Origin: Virgibacillus sp. LDC-1
GTDB taxonomy: Bacteria; Bacillota; Bacilli; Bacillales; Amphibacillaceae
Direction of reading: 5' to 3'
Length of the DNA stretch: 53,360 nt
Assembly (NCBI RefSeq): GCF_030137545.1
Contig: NZ_JARUVL010000014.1
Location: 22,478-75,837 of the forward strand
Part shown: one piece after another, positions 1 through 8,213 of the stretch
Layout of the letters: each line of letters opens with the position of its first letter
Numbering within the stretch: the first letter of the stretch is position 1
The notes under the pieces: model-generated
Database searches by the model: none
What the model was told of the DNA's origin: nothing
The model's input: the letters and a program-made list of their open reading frames with translations, nothing else
Made by a program: the position numbers and the translations under genes

Positions 1-168
1 TTTTCGGCTCGCGCTATTCCCGAATGACAAAGGGAAATGATTAATCCAATGTAGAAAAAACTCCTTTTTTTCTAGTGGAAACACGCATTTTAACTGCTCG
101 ATAAATGCATGTTTAAAATAATATAGTTAAGCATACTCTGTCACTTCTAATCTCATCCTTCTATTTGT
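1..168. other. No gene recognised upstream of cotJC end
   Basis: AT-rich 168 bases between the window edge and the stop codon of cotJC. I see no ORF with an SD sequence on either strand, only a weak 6-bp stem near 92-115. It may hold the 3' end of the cotJ transcript, but no clear stem plus T-run terminator is visible. Confidence 0.4.
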
Positions 169-738
169 TTAAAAAAAGTGTTTCTTATCACGCTCTTCTT
201 TAATAATCTCTACTGCTTCACGAAAACGTTGCGAATGAACAACCTCACGCTCACGTAAAAACTTTAAACTGTCATTTAATTCAGGGTCGTCGGATAGATT
301 AATAATCCATTGATAGGTCGCTCGTGCTTTTTCTTCTGCAGCAATATCCTCGTATAAGTCTGCAATTGGATCTCCTTTTGCCTGAATATACGTTGCGGTC
401 CAAGGATCACCTGCAGCATTTTCATAAAACAATGCTCGATCATGATTGGCATAGTGCGCTCCTAAGCCAGCTTCCTTTAACTGATCAGGTGTAGCATCTT
501 TGGTTAATTTATATACCATAGTTGCAATCATTTCCAAGTGTGCAAATTCTTCGGTACCAATATCTGTTAACAGACCGATTACTTTGTCCGGTATCGAATA
601 ACGTTGGTTTAAATAACGAAGGGCTGCAGCTAGTTCACCATCGGCACCACCATATTGCTCGATTAGAAATTTAGCAAGCATTGGATTGCATTCCCTTACT
701 TTAACAGGGTATTGCAATTTTTTTTCATAATACCACAC
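169..738 (-). CDS. cotJC: Spore coat protein CotJC (manganese-catalase-like)
   Basis: Last gene of the cotJABC operon; a spore coat component of the manganese catalase/ferritin-like family. The protein is Glu/His-rich and helical, with the family stretches around GTEEFAHLEM and EEKARATYQW that supply metal-ligand type residues. I place the start at GTG 738, giving MWYYEKKLQYPVKV and 189 residues, the recalled length of B. subtilis CotJC. An AGGAGGAG SD lies 7 bases upstream of that GTG, while the in-frame ATG at 759 has none and would add seven unrelated residues (MFRRRLF). The gap to cotJB is only 41 bases. Catalase activity is a family inference. Confidence 0.93.
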   Translation of the reverse strand: MWYYEKKLQYPVKVRECNPMLAKFLIEQYGGADGELAAALRYLNQRYSIPDKVIGLLTDIGTEEFAHLEMIATMVYKLTKDATPDQLKEAGLGAHYANHDRALFYENAAGDPWTATYIQAKGDPIADLYEDIAAEEKARATYQWIINLSDDPELNDSLKFLREREVVHSQRFREAVEIIKEERDKKHFF

Positions 739-779
739 AAACAATCTCCTCCTAAACATCCATCATTTTTGTTCACTTA

Positions 780-1043
780 TTAAACCTGCCATGGCCATGG
801 TGTCTGTCCCCAATCCCAAGGATAATTTGAATAGCTTCTACCATATTGCATCAGTGGACCGAACTGTTTTTCAAAATGGTTTTTTAAAGTTCTGCTTTCT
901 TTTGCACAATAATTAAATTGCTCGATTGCATCATAATCATTTGGATGTGTATCAAGATACAGGGTTAATTCAACGAGAACAAAGTCGACTGCTTGGATGT
1001 CTTCGAGGAGCTGATAATATTCAGGAGGTAGGGTTTTACTCAT
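780..1043 (-). CDS. cotJB: Spore coat protein CotJB
   Basis: Small coat protein of 87 residues, the usual CotJB length, in the middle of the cotJ operon. It starts at ATG 1043 behind GAGGTGATCT. The N-terminal part (LPPEYYQLLEDIQAVDFVLV) is the conserved helical segment; the C-terminus is rich in Pro, Trp and Tyr (YPWDWGQTPWPWQV), typical of CotJB. The start overlaps the cotJA stop by 8 bases, suggesting translational coupling. In B. subtilis, CotJA and CotJC interact and CotJB is made with them in the mother cell; a biochemical activity is not known to me. Confidence 0.92.
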   Translation of the reverse strand: MSKTLPPEYYQLLEDIQAVDFVLVELTLYLDTHPNDYDAIEQFNYCAKESRTLKNHFEKQFGPLMQYGRSYSNYPWDWGQTPWPWQV

Positions 1044-1260
1044 CTAGATCACCTCTTTTGTGTGGGTCTGGATATGGACTGAATAAGACAGGCCATAATG
1101 TTCCATGATAAAGGGCTTCTTTCGGTTTAAATTGTGGAAGTCCTGGTGGCTGGAAATGAAGATATAAATTTGGAGGGGTCGAATAGCTCTTTACTCGAAT
1201 TGGTGGACAAGGGTCGTATGGACTAATATATGGCTTCCAATATTTATATTGCGTAAACAT
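1036..1260 (-). CDS. cotJA: Spore coat-associated protein CotJA
   Basis: First gene of the cotJ operon, 74 residues, rich in Pro and Tyr (ISPYDPCPPI, FQPPGLPQF, FSPYPDPH), as in the CotJA family. I choose ATG 1260 because AAAGGAGG sits 5 bases upstream; the in-frame TTG at 1263 is only 2 bases from that SD. A SigE-type promoter candidate lies about 35 bases upstream. CotJA is needed for CotJC assembly into the coat in B. subtilis (established for the family, not shown here). Confidence 0.9.
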   Translation of the reverse strand: MFTQYKYWKPYISPYDPCPPIRVKSYSTPPNLYLHFQPPGLPQFKPKEALYHGTLWPVLFSPYPDPHKRGDLDE

Positions 1261-1294
1261 CAAATCCTCCTTTCAAACACATTGATATCATTTC

Positions 1295-1324
1295 ATATGT
1301 ATGAATAAAGAGCTTATCCTATTC
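1295..1324 (-). promoter_or_regulatory. SigE-type promoter for cotJABC
   Basis: Read on the minus strand: -35-like GAATAGG (1324-1318), 14-base spacer, -10 CATACATAT (1303-1295). The -10 matches the mother-cell SigE consensus CATACAnT. The position 35 bases upstream of cotJA and the known SigE control of cotJ in B. subtilis support it. Confidence 0.6.
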
Positions 1325-1384
1325 AAATATTCATGTTAAGCATCATATATGATATGATCATGATAAAATGAAAGGGGTAATCCA

Positions 1385-2161
1385 ATGGGCCTGTTACTAT
1401 TTCTAACGATTGGTTTCACATTCGGTCTCGTGCTTTACATGTTATATCGGGCTCATCATGATATATATGATGTAATCAAGATCCAAGATGATCGATTTCC
1501 GTCAGCACTTTCAGGTTACGGTATTTTCTTTATTTCTGATATCCATCGTAGATTGATAAAGCTTTCAACATTGAAGCAAGTTGATTCAACACGTGTAGAC
1601 TGCATTATTATCGGCGGGGATGTGATGGAAAAAGGTGTTTCTATTCATAAAGTGCAGGAAAACATTCGTAGATTAAAGCAATTACAGGCGCCCATTTATT
1701 TTGTTTGGGGTAATAATGACAATGAAGCGGCACCAGATAAGTTCGAAAAATTAGTTATCGATGAAGGGGTGACCATTTTAAAAAACGCGGCGAAGACGGT
1801 AGAAAAAAATGGGGAGTCTATTCATTTTATCGGATTAGATTGTAAAAAATATGGAAAACCTAACTTCTCAGAAGCCATGAAGTCAATAGTAGACGGATAT
1901 TGGATATTAATTACTCATGATCCAAACGGCTTCTTTTCTTTAAGTAAACGGGAAAAAAGTAGGGTTGATACCGTTCTTGCCGGGCATACACATGGTGGTC
2001 AAATACGTTTCTTTGGAATTGGCCCATATCAACGAGGGGGCTTAAATAAATACGGGCAAACCAATGTATTTATTAGTGAAGGATATGGATATACCGGTGT
2101 TCCATTTCGATTGGGAACTAAAGCTGAATGTCACCTTTTGCAATTTAAATCCATGAAATGA
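1385..2161 (+). CDS. ypbG: Membrane-anchored calcineurin-like phosphoesterase YpbG
   Basis: Metallophosphoesterase of 258 residues. An N-terminal hydrophobic segment (residues 2-22) should anchor it in the membrane. The two-metal motifs are present in order: D52-x-H54 (SDIHRR), GGD 77-79, GNND 109-112, H178 (THDPNG) and GHTHG 200-204. The substrate is unknown; relatives include UDP-diacylglucosamine pyrophosphatase-like and other phosphoesterases. It precedes the MecA-type adaptor as in B. subtilis. Start ATG 1385 follows AAAGGGGT. Confident on family, not on substrate. Confidence 0.88.
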   Translation: MGLLLFLTIGFTFGLVLYMLYRAHHDIYDVIKIQDDRFPSALSGYGIFFISDIHRRLIKLSTLKQVDSTRVDCIIIGGDVMEKGVSIHKVQENIRRLKQLQAPIYFVWGNNDNEAAPDKFEKLVIDEGVTILKNAAKTVEKNGESIHFIGLDCKKYGKPNFSEAMKSIVDGYWILITHDPNGFFSLSKREKSRVDTVLAGHTHGGQIRFFGIGPYQRGGLNKYGQTNVFISEGYGYTGVPFRLGTKAECHLLQFKSMK

Positions 2162-2264
2162 ACGCTAGCCGTTCAACAAAAAGTATACTGACATATACTA
2201 TTAACATCACCCCACATTTATAAGGGGGTATAGACGCATTTCATGATGAAGAGGAGGATGCTAT

Positions 2265-2849
2265 GTGCGGATTGAGAGGGTAACCATAAATAAGTTTAAA
2301 ATCTTTTTGACATTTGATGATTTAGTGGAACGAGGCTTTACAAAAGAAGATTTATGGTATGACGCGGATGGTGTTCAAAATCTATTTAGTGACATGATGT
2401 ATGAGGCAAGTAAAGAGCTTGGATTTGAACTTGAAGGCAGATTATTTGTGCAGGTGCATTTGATGCAAGCACAAGGAATGCATGTTACGGTTACTCAAAA
2501 AGTTGAGAATTTGGATTGGGAAGAGGAATTCATTGAAATGAAAGTCACATTAGATGAAAGTAATGAACTAATCTTTTCTTTTGGAGAATTTGAGGATATT
2601 ATTCGTGTGTCAGCTTATTTGAATGCTCTATCAATAAAAGGTGGAAAAGTGTACTTTATGGATGAACGTTATTATATGCTATTAGAAGAAAAGGATATCA
2701 ACCATTTAACGAAAAAAGAAGATGTAATTGCTGTTATGTCGGAGTTTTCTTCACCGAGTATTGTCACTTCCTATCGCTTACGTGAATATGGAAAAACGAT
2801 ACTTAGTAATAATGCTGCAGATGAAATCTTTCGAATCTTTCATTCGTAA
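2265..2849 (+). CDS. ypbH: Adaptor protein MecA paralogue YpbH
   Basis: Adaptor of the MecA family, which binds ClpC and delivers substrates to ClpCP. The length of 194 residues fits YpbH rather than the longer MecA. The N-terminus (MRIERVTINKFKIFLTFDDL) is the substrate-binding domain, followed by an acidic linker and a C-terminal ClpC-binding domain ending EIFRIFHS. The start is GTG 2265, 7 bases after GGAGG; an ATG at 2263 overlaps in another frame. Whether this genome also has a true MecA cannot be seen here. Confidence 0.88.
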   Translation: MRIERVTINKFKIFLTFDDLVERGFTKEDLWYDADGVQNLFSDMMYEASKELGFELEGRLFVQVHLMQAQGMHVTVTQKVENLDWEEEFIEMKVTLDESNELIFSFGEFEDIIRVSAYLNALSIKGGKVYFMDERYYMLLEEKDINHLTKKEDVIAVMSEFSSPSIVTSYRLREYGKTILSNNAADEIFRIFHS

Positions 2850-2886
2850 ATTTTAGTTATAATTTTGGTTTTATTTATCGTCTATT

Positions 2887-2919
2887 TTGGATACATTCGT
2901 ATCCAATAATCGTCTTTTT
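2887..2919 (+). terminator. Possible terminator after ypbH
   Basis: 8-bp stem TTGGATAC/GTATCCAA with a 4-base loop (2887-2906), then a T-run at 2915-2919. The 8-base gap between stem and T-run weakens the call. Confidence 0.45.
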
Positions 2920-2933
2920 CGTAATCGCTTACA
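2920..2933 (+). promoter_or_regulatory. Candidate CcpA (cre) site upstream of gudB
   Basis: CGTAATCGCTTACA matches the catabolite-responsive element consensus TGWNANCGNTNWCA at all positions except the first. It lies about 40 bases upstream of the -35 of the candidate gudB promoter. No functional evidence beyond the match. Confidence 0.35.
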
Positions 2934-2972
2934 TTTATTTATTTTTTTATATAGAAATTTGAATTAATATTA

Positions 2973-3000
2973 TTGCATATTTATTATGAAAGTGTATACT
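2973..3000 (+). promoter_or_regulatory. Likely SigA promoter of gudB
   Basis: TTGCAT (2973-2978), 16-base spacer, TATACT (2995-3000), about 55 bases upstream of the gudB start. Confidence 0.5.
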
Positions 3001-3055
3001 AATCTCTGAGTACAGCATTTAATAATTTTTATAAGGATATTTAGGAGGTAAATTC

Positions 3056-4336
3056 ATGGTAGCCGATAAAGCAGCAGATTCTACCGAAGAAGCAATTAAT
3101 GAAACAGATGTGTTAAGTTCAACTCGAACCGTTGTTAAAACGGCATTGGAAAAGTTGGGTTACCCTGAGGAAGTATTCGAATTATTAAAAGAGCCTATTC
3201 GAATGATGACCGTTCGCATTCCAGTCCGAATGGATGATGGATCAGTTAAAGTTTTTACTGGTTATCGCGCGCAACATAATGATGCTGTAGGACCTACAAA
3301 GGGTGGCGTTCGATTTCATCCCGATGTAACGGAAGATGAAGTAAAGGCGCTTTCTATTTGGATGAGTCTGAAAGCAGGTATTGTTGATCTCCCTTATGGT
3401 GGCGGAAAAGGCGGTATTATTTGCGATCCTCGTGAAATGTCATTTCGTGAATTAGAAGGTCTAAGTAGAGGCTATGTTCGTGCAATCAGTCAGATTGTAG
3501 GTCCAACAAAGGATATACCTGCTCCAGACGTTTTTACAAATTCACAAATTATGGCATGGATGATGGATGAATACAGCCGCATTGATGAATTTAACAGTCC
3601 AGGCTTTATTACGGGTAAACCAATCGTATTAGGCGGATCACATGGTAGAGAATCTGCAACTGCAAAAGGTGTAACAATCGTTATTAATGAAGCTGCAAAG
3701 AAAAAAGGGATAGATGTAAAAGGAGCACGAGTTGTTGTTCAAGGGTTTGGGAATGCCGGTAGCTTCTTATCCAAGTTCTTATATGATGCAGGCGCAAAAG
3801 TAGTTGGAATATCCGATGCATATGGTGCATTATATGATCCAGAGGGATTAGATATCGATTATTTATTAGATCGAAGAGATAGCTTTGGAACCGTAACCAA
3901 ATTGTTTGATAATACGATATCAAATCAAGATTTATTAGAACTTGATTGTGATATTCTAGTCCCAGCTGCAGTCGAAAATCAAATTACAGAACATAATGCT
4001 CATAAAATTAAAGCAAGCATCGTTGTTGAAGCTGCTAATGGACCTACTACCATGAAGGCAACTAAAATACTTACCGAAAGAGGAATTTTACTCGTTCCAG
4101 ATGTGTTAGCGTCAGCAGGTGGAGTAACCGTGTCCTATTTCGAGTGGGTACAAAATAATCAAGGTTACTATTGGACGGAAGAAGAAATTGATGAAAAACT
4201 TCATGCAACGATGATTAAATCTTTTAATTCGATTTACAATACAGCTGAAACAAGACGAGTTGATATGCGTTTAGCAGCTTATATGATTGGTGTTCGAAAA
4301 ATGGCTGAAGCCGCTCGTTTCCGTGGATGGGTTTAA
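3056..4336 (+). CDS. gudB: NAD-specific glutamate dehydrogenase GudB
   Basis: Catabolic glutamate dehydrogenase: glutamate + NAD+ + water to 2-oxoglutarate, ammonia and NADH; cytosolic hexamer. 426 residues. Substrate-binding Lys82 and Lys106 lie around TKGGVRFHP and SLKAGIVDLPYGGG, with the catalytic Lys118 in GGGKGGI. The Rossmann domain carries GFGNAG at 230-235. The segment EDEVKALSIW holds a single VKA; the direct repeat that inactivates GudB in laboratory B. subtilis 168 is absent, so this should be an active enzyme. SD TAGGAGGT precedes ATG 3056. It is transcribed alone between terminators. Confidence 0.96.
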   Translation: MVADKAADSTEEAINETDVLSSTRTVVKTALEKLGYPEEVFELLKEPIRMMTVRIPVRMDDGSVKVFTGYRAQHNDAVGPTKGGVRFHPDVTEDEVKALSIWMSLKAGIVDLPYGGGKGGIICDPREMSFRELEGLSRGYVRAISQIVGPTKDIPAPDVFTNSQIMAWMMDEYSRIDEFNSPGFITGKPIVLGGSHGRESATAKGVTIVINEAAKKKGIDVKGARVVVQGFGNAGSFLSKFLYDAGAKVVGISDAYGALYDPEGLDIDYLLDRRDSFGTVTKLFDNTISNQDLLELDCDILVPAAVENQITEHNAHKIKASIVVEAANGPTTMKATKILTERGILLVPDVLASAGGVTVSYFEWVQNNQGYYWTEEEIDEKLHATMIKSFNSIYNTAETRRVDMRLAAYMIGVRKMAEAARFRGWV

Positions 4337-4360
4337 ATTAATATAGCAATTGAATGACGA

Positions 4361-4411
4361 AAGAACTCTTATCATGTATAGTTGAGTAAGAGTTCTTTTG
4401 TTTATTTTTAT
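4361..4411 (+). terminator. Rho-independent terminator of gudB
   Basis: 11-bp inverted repeat AAGAACTCTTA/TAAGAGTTCTT (4361-4371, 4387-4397) running into a T-rich tail. Confidence 0.85.
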
Positions 4412-4422
4412 AAAGGAAGTGC

Positions 4423-5406
4423 ATGATCGTGAGTAAAGAAAAGGTTATTATAGTTGGAGCTGGACCATGTGGGATGTCCTGTGCCATTGAATTGAAAAAG
4501 AAGGGCATAGACCCGTTACTAATTGAAAAAGGGAATGTAGCTAACTCTATTTATCATTATCCGACGCATCAAACATTTTTTAGCTCAAGTGACAAGCTTG
4601 AAATTGGTGGCATTCCATTTATTACCGAAAAGCAGAAGCCTGTAAGAATGCAAGCGTTAACCTACTATCGAACCGTTGCTGAAAGAACAGCACTTCGGGT
4701 ACAAGCATATGAGCAAGTAATTAAAGTGGAAAAAGAAGGCAATCATTTTCAACTTCATACAATCAAGCAAAGCGGCAAGAAAGACAGCTATCAAGCAGAC
4801 AAGGTTGTAATTGCAACTGGTTACTATGACCACCCGAACTTACTTCATATTCCGGGAGAATCGCTACCAAAGGTAATGCACTATTTCAAAGAAGGTCATC
4901 CATATTACAAAAAAAATGTTGTCATTATTGGAGGAAAAAACTCTGCTGTAGACGCTGCTTTAGAATTGCATAAAGCTGGGGCGAATATTACAGTGATTTA
5001 TCGTGGGTCTACTTATTCGAAAAGTATTAAGCCGTGGATTCTTCCTGACTTTGATTCCCTCGTTGAAAAAGGCATTATTACGATGGAATTTGGATCACAT
5101 GTAACGAAGATTACTGAAGATCACGTTTATTTTGAAACAAAAGGAACATCAAAATCAATTCCAAATGATTTTGTGTTCGCAATGACTGGATATCGTCCAG
5201 ATGTAGATTTTTTGCGAGCTGCTGGTGTACAAATCAACCCTGAAAATGGAAAGCCTTATTATGATGATGAATCATATGAAACAAATGTGTCGGGGTTATA
5301 TATTGCTGGCGTAATTGCAGCTGGATTTAATAATAATAAGATATTTATCGAAAATGGAAGATTTCATGGGGAAGCAATTGCTAAAGCAATCGAACATAGA
5401 GAGTAG
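4423..5406 (+). CDS. ypdA: Bacillithiol-disulfide reductase YpdA (Bdr)
   Basis: NADPH-dependent flavoprotein thought to reduce oxidised bacillithiol (BSSB) to BSH. 327 residues. FAD-binding Rossmann motif VGAGPCG at 11-17 contains Cys16, equivalent to the conserved active-site cysteine of YpdA proteins; a second dinucleotide motif IIGGKNSAVDAA lies at 168-179. The C-terminal GLYIAGV and final FAD-contact region are intact. It fits with bshA at 40073. ATG 4423 follows AAAGGA; GTG 4429 is an alternative start. Confidence 0.92.
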   Translation: MIVSKEKVIIVGAGPCGMSCAIELKKKGIDPLLIEKGNVANSIYHYPTHQTFFSSSDKLEIGGIPFITEKQKPVRMQALTYYRTVAERTALRVQAYEQVIKVEKEGNHFQLHTIKQSGKKDSYQADKVVIATGYYDHPNLLHIPGESLPKVMHYFKEGHPYYKKNVVIIGGKNSAVDAALELHKAGANITVIYRGSTYSKSIKPWILPDFDSLVEKGIITMEFGSHVTKITEDHVYFETKGTSKSIPNDFVFAMTGYRPDVDFLRAAGVQINPENGKPYYDDESYETNVSGLYIAGVIAAGFNNNKIFIENGRFHGEAIAKAIEHRE

Positions 5407-5422
5407 AAAACACGGTCTAAAA

Positions 5423-5466
5423 AATAAGGTTGCCCAACGTCCTGTAAGACGTTGGGCAACCTTATT
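5423..5466. terminator. Bidirectional terminator between ypdA and ansA
   Basis: Perfect 19-bp inverted repeat (5423-5441 with 5448-5466) and a 6-base loop, with A/T-rich flanks on both sides, between convergent genes. Confidence 0.9.
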
Positions 5467-5467
5467 A

Positions 5468-6436
5468 TTAATCAATTTGAAACATCATGTGTAGCTTTTG
5501 TAAATCATTCGTTTGTTCTAGTGCAAGTAATAATTTTATTCGCGCTTTTGGTCCTGTTAATCCATTGGTAAAAATAATACCCATATCTTTTAAGTGCTTT
5601 CCACCTCCATCATAGCTATAGGTGGGCTGCACAATACCTTGAAAGCATCTTGAAACCAAAACAATTGGAATATTGTTCGCAATCATTCTTTTAAGCGGGG
5701 GAATAACATCCTTCGGTAAGTTTCCTTGACCAAAGCCCTCAACAACTAATCCATCAATTGATCTCTCATTTATCGCCTCAAATATTTCTCCATCCATTCC
5801 AGCAAAAGCGCGTAAGAGAAGTACTTTTTTTGTAATGCTTGAAACGACGTATTTTTTTCTTTTTAAGATTTGATGATGAAAAAGGAGTGAATCTTTTGTA
5901 ATAATACCGATTGGGCCATATTGTGGACTTTTAAATGTCGCAACATTACTTGTTGAAGTCTTCGTTACATTTGCTGCGGTATGAATTTCATCATTCATAA
6001 CGACTAGTACACCTTGTTCAATCGCTCGCTCATCTGATGCGACACGGATCGAACTGATTAAATTATAGAGTGCATCTGAGCCTATTTCATTACTAGAACG
6101 CATTGCACCAGTAATTATAACGGGCTTTTTAGTAACTAACATTAAATCCAAAAAATAAGCAGTTTCTTCAAGTGTATCTGTTCCATGTGTCACGACAAAA
6201 CCATCATAATTATTCATTTCACTATTAATGAGTTTTCCAAGCTCAAGCATATGGTCTGGAGTTATATGGGGAGACGGTAAAGAGAAAATTATCTTTTCTT
6301 CTACATCCGCAAATTCTTGCAAAATATAGGTAGCTTCAGATAAAGGGTGTTTATTTGTTGTATATACTTCTCCTGTTTCTTTGTTTTCTAACATCGAAAT
6401 GGTTCCACCCGTATGAATAAGTAAAATCTTTTTCAA
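5468..6436 (-). CDS. ansA: L-asparaginase, type I (AnsA)
   Basis: Hydrolyses asparagine to aspartate and ammonia. It has no signal peptide, so it should be cytosolic. The two threonine-loop motifs are present: HTGGTIS at 8-14 with nucleophile Thr12, and THGTDTLEE at 83-91 with Thr86-Asp87. The start is uncertain. TTG 6436 has AGGTGATG a few bases upstream and gives 322 residues beginning MKKILLIHTGG; in-frame ATGs at 6442 and 6451 have no good SD. The gene is monocistronic, convergent with ypdA and divergent from prsW. Confidence 0.9.
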   Translation of the reverse strand: MKKILLIHTGGTISMLENKETGEVYTTNKHPLSEATYILQEFADVEEKIIFSLPSPHITPDHMLELGKLINSEMNNYDGFVVTHGTDTLEETAYFLDLMLVTKKPVIITGAMRSSNEIGSDALYNLISSIRVASDERAIEQGVLVVMNDEIHTAANVTKTSTSNVATFKSPQYGPIGIITKDSLLFHHQILKRKKYVVSSITKKVLLLRAFAGMDGEIFEAINERSIDGLVVEGFGQGNLPKDVIPPLKRMIANNIPIVLVSRCFQGIVQPTYSYDGGGKHLKDMGIIFTNGLTGPKARIKLLLALEQTNDLQKLHMMFQID

Positions 6437-6539
6437 AATCATCACCTGCATTTTTTATAATTTATAGTAGAATGTATTTTCAATCGAATGCCATCATGGT
6501 AACATGGGATTAGCATGTTTGAGAAAGAGGTCTAATTCC

Positions 6540-7187
6540 ATGTTCGCCATCCTATCTGCCGGAATAGCACCGGCATTTGCTTTACTATCTTTTTTTTATT
6601 TAAAAGATCGTTTTACTGAACCACTATCATTAATTGTACGAACGTTTATTTTTGGGATGCTACTCGTTTTTCCGATTATGTTCGTTCAATATGCGATAGC
6701 AAATGAAATAAATGCAAACCTATTTGTTGAATTGTTTTTTCTTCCTGCTTTGTTAGAGGAATTCTTTAAATGGTTCATCTTTTTTTATGTGATCTACGGT
6801 CATACAGAGTTTGATGCACATTATGACGGCATCGTATATGCAGTGTCCATTAGCCTAGGGTTTGCAACGCTAGAAAATATTCTGTTTTTATTTGTAAATG
6901 GTATTGAATATGCTTTTACGCGTGCTATTTTTCCTGTATCCTCCCATGCATTATTCGCCGTTATTATGGGGTATCACTTTGGTAAAGCGAAAATGTATAA
7001 ACACCATCAAAAGCGTAATCTTTTGTTCGCTTTCTTATTTCCGTTTTTTTTACATGGAATATATAATTATATTTTAAATACTACTTCAAGTAAATGGCTG
7101 TTTATCATGGTTCCATTCATGATTATTTTATGGATGCTAGCTTTACATCGAATGAAATCAGCCAATAAAACAATGCAAACGAATTAA
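6540..7187 (+). CDS. prsW: Site-1 intramembrane protease PrsW
   Basis: Polytopic membrane protease that in B. subtilis makes the first cut of anti-sigma factor RsiW, starting SigW activation. 215 residues from ATG 6540, which gives the conserved N-terminus MFAILSAGIAP; the longer ORF from 6504 lacks similarity in its first 12 residues. Key residues E73-E74 (LLEEFFKW) and H172 (FLHGIYNY) match the catalytic Glu-Glu and His of the family, with HYDGIVY and LGFATLEN also conserved. SigW and RsiW are not in this window. Confidence 0.93.
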   Translation: MFAILSAGIAPAFALLSFFYLKDRFTEPLSLIVRTFIFGMLLVFPIMFVQYAIANEINANLFVELFFLPALLEEFFKWFIFFYVIYGHTEFDAHYDGIVYAVSISLGFATLENILFLFVNGIEYAFTRAIFPVSSHALFAVIMGYHFGKAKMYKHHQKRNLLFAFLFPFFLHGIYNYILNTTSSKWLFIMVPFMIILWMLALHRMKSANKTMQTN

Positions 7188-7215
7188 TCTAAATAAATTA
7201 ATATTATCACTTCTG

Positions 7216-7243
7216 CCACTGTCCTTTTAACAGTGGTTTTTTT
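7216..7243 (+). terminator. Terminator of prsW
   Basis: CCACTGT/ACAGTGG stem (7216-7222, 7230-7236) followed by seven T. Confidence 0.85.
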
Positions 7244-7280
7244 GTATGGACTATTAAAGCTATTTTTCTACATTTTTATA

Positions 7281-7350
7281 CTTCGTAAACAAATCATGAA
7301 TAAAAACTAGGATTCGTTTAAAAATAATGACACGAATCCATGTTACGAAG
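7281..7350 (+). promoter_or_regulatory. Nested inverted repeats in the sleB leader
   Basis: Outer arms CTTCGTAA (7281-7288) and TTACGAAG (7343-7350) enclose inner arms GGATTCGT (7310-7317) and ACGAATCC (7332-7339), all perfect. The outer 3' arm touches the sleB SD (GGGAGG from 7352). A structured leader or an operator pair is possible. Confidence 0.5.
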
Positions 7351-7364
7351 TGGGAGGAAATAGA

Positions 7365-8198
7365 ATGTCACATAAAAAAAGGCTCATGTTAATTATAATT
7401 ATATGTTTTTTCGCACTAGCACATCAAGCAACTTATCCAAAAACAGATCAGGTTAAAGCATTTAGCCCGCAAGTAATTCAACACGGTGCTGTTGGAGATG
7501 ATGTGATTGAGTTACAGGCAAGATTACAATATCTTGGATTTTTCAACGGACAAATTGATGGTGTTTTCGGGTGGAGAACCTATTGGGCACTACGAAATTT
7601 TCAATACGAATTTGGCTTAGATATTGATGGGATTGCAGGTGCAAAAACAAAGCAGAAATTAGTCAAAGCTAGTAAATATAATGAAAAATATGTAAAAGAA
7701 CATATCAATAAAGGATATAAATTCACCCATTATGGTGGGGTGGAAAATAAAAAGCAAGCACCACAGAAAGTGCCGAATAAAACTGCTCCAAAAAAACAAA
7801 CTCCGACCGCGCCAACTAAAACCGTTAACACACCACCTGGGTATTCGCAAAATGATATAAATTTACTAGCGAATGCAGTACACGGTGAAGCTCGCGGAGA
7901 ACCATATGAGGGACAGGTTGCAGTAGCAGCAGTAATTTTGAATCGCGTACAAAGTCCAACATTCCCAAATAGTGTCGCTGGTGTTATTTTTGAACCCCGT
8001 GCATTTACAGCGGTTGCAGATGGTCAAATTTGGTTAACACCAAATGAAACATCAAAAAAAGCTGTGATTGATGCAATAAATGGCTGGGACCCATCAGGAA
8101 ATGCTTTATATTATTTTAATCCACAAACAGCTACATCGAGTTGGATCTGGACAAGACCACAAATAAAACAAATTGGAAAGCATATTTTTTGCAAATAG
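7365..8198 (+). CDS. sleB: Spore cortex-lytic enzyme SleB
   Basis: Lytic transglycosylase that degrades cortex peptidoglycan containing muramic-delta-lactam during germination. 277 residues from ATG 7365, with GGGAGG 8 bases upstream; the in-frame GTG 7350 overlaps that SD. The N-terminus has a signal peptide (basic MSHKKR, hydrophobic 7-20). A peptidoglycan-binding domain spans about 40-100 (VIELQARLQYLGFF, QIDGVFGWRT), then a Lys/Pro-rich linker 128-157 and the catalytic hydrolase-2 domain with Glu175 in AVHGEARGEP. It forms an operon with ypeB 15 bases downstream. Confidence 0.96.
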   Translation: MSHKKRLMLIIIICFFALAHQATYPKTDQVKAFSPQVIQHGAVGDDVIELQARLQYLGFFNGQIDGVFGWRTYWALRNFQYEFGLDIDGIAGAKTKQKLVKASKYNEKYVKEHINKGYKFTHYGGVENKKQAPQKVPNKTAPKKQTPTAPTKTVNTPPGYSQNDINLLANAVHGEARGEPYEGQVAVAAVILNRVQSPTFPNSVAGVIFEPRAFTAVADGQIWLTPNETSKKAVIDAINGWDPSGNALYYFNPQTATSSWIWTRPQIKQIGKHIFCK

Positions 8199-8213
8199 AA
8201 GGGGTGAATAAAG

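Noticed and set aside
7293-7330. Possible SigG promoter of sleB (TGAATA box)
   Set aside because: At 17-18 bases the -10 would be AAAAATA or AAAATAA, too far from CATACTA to call.
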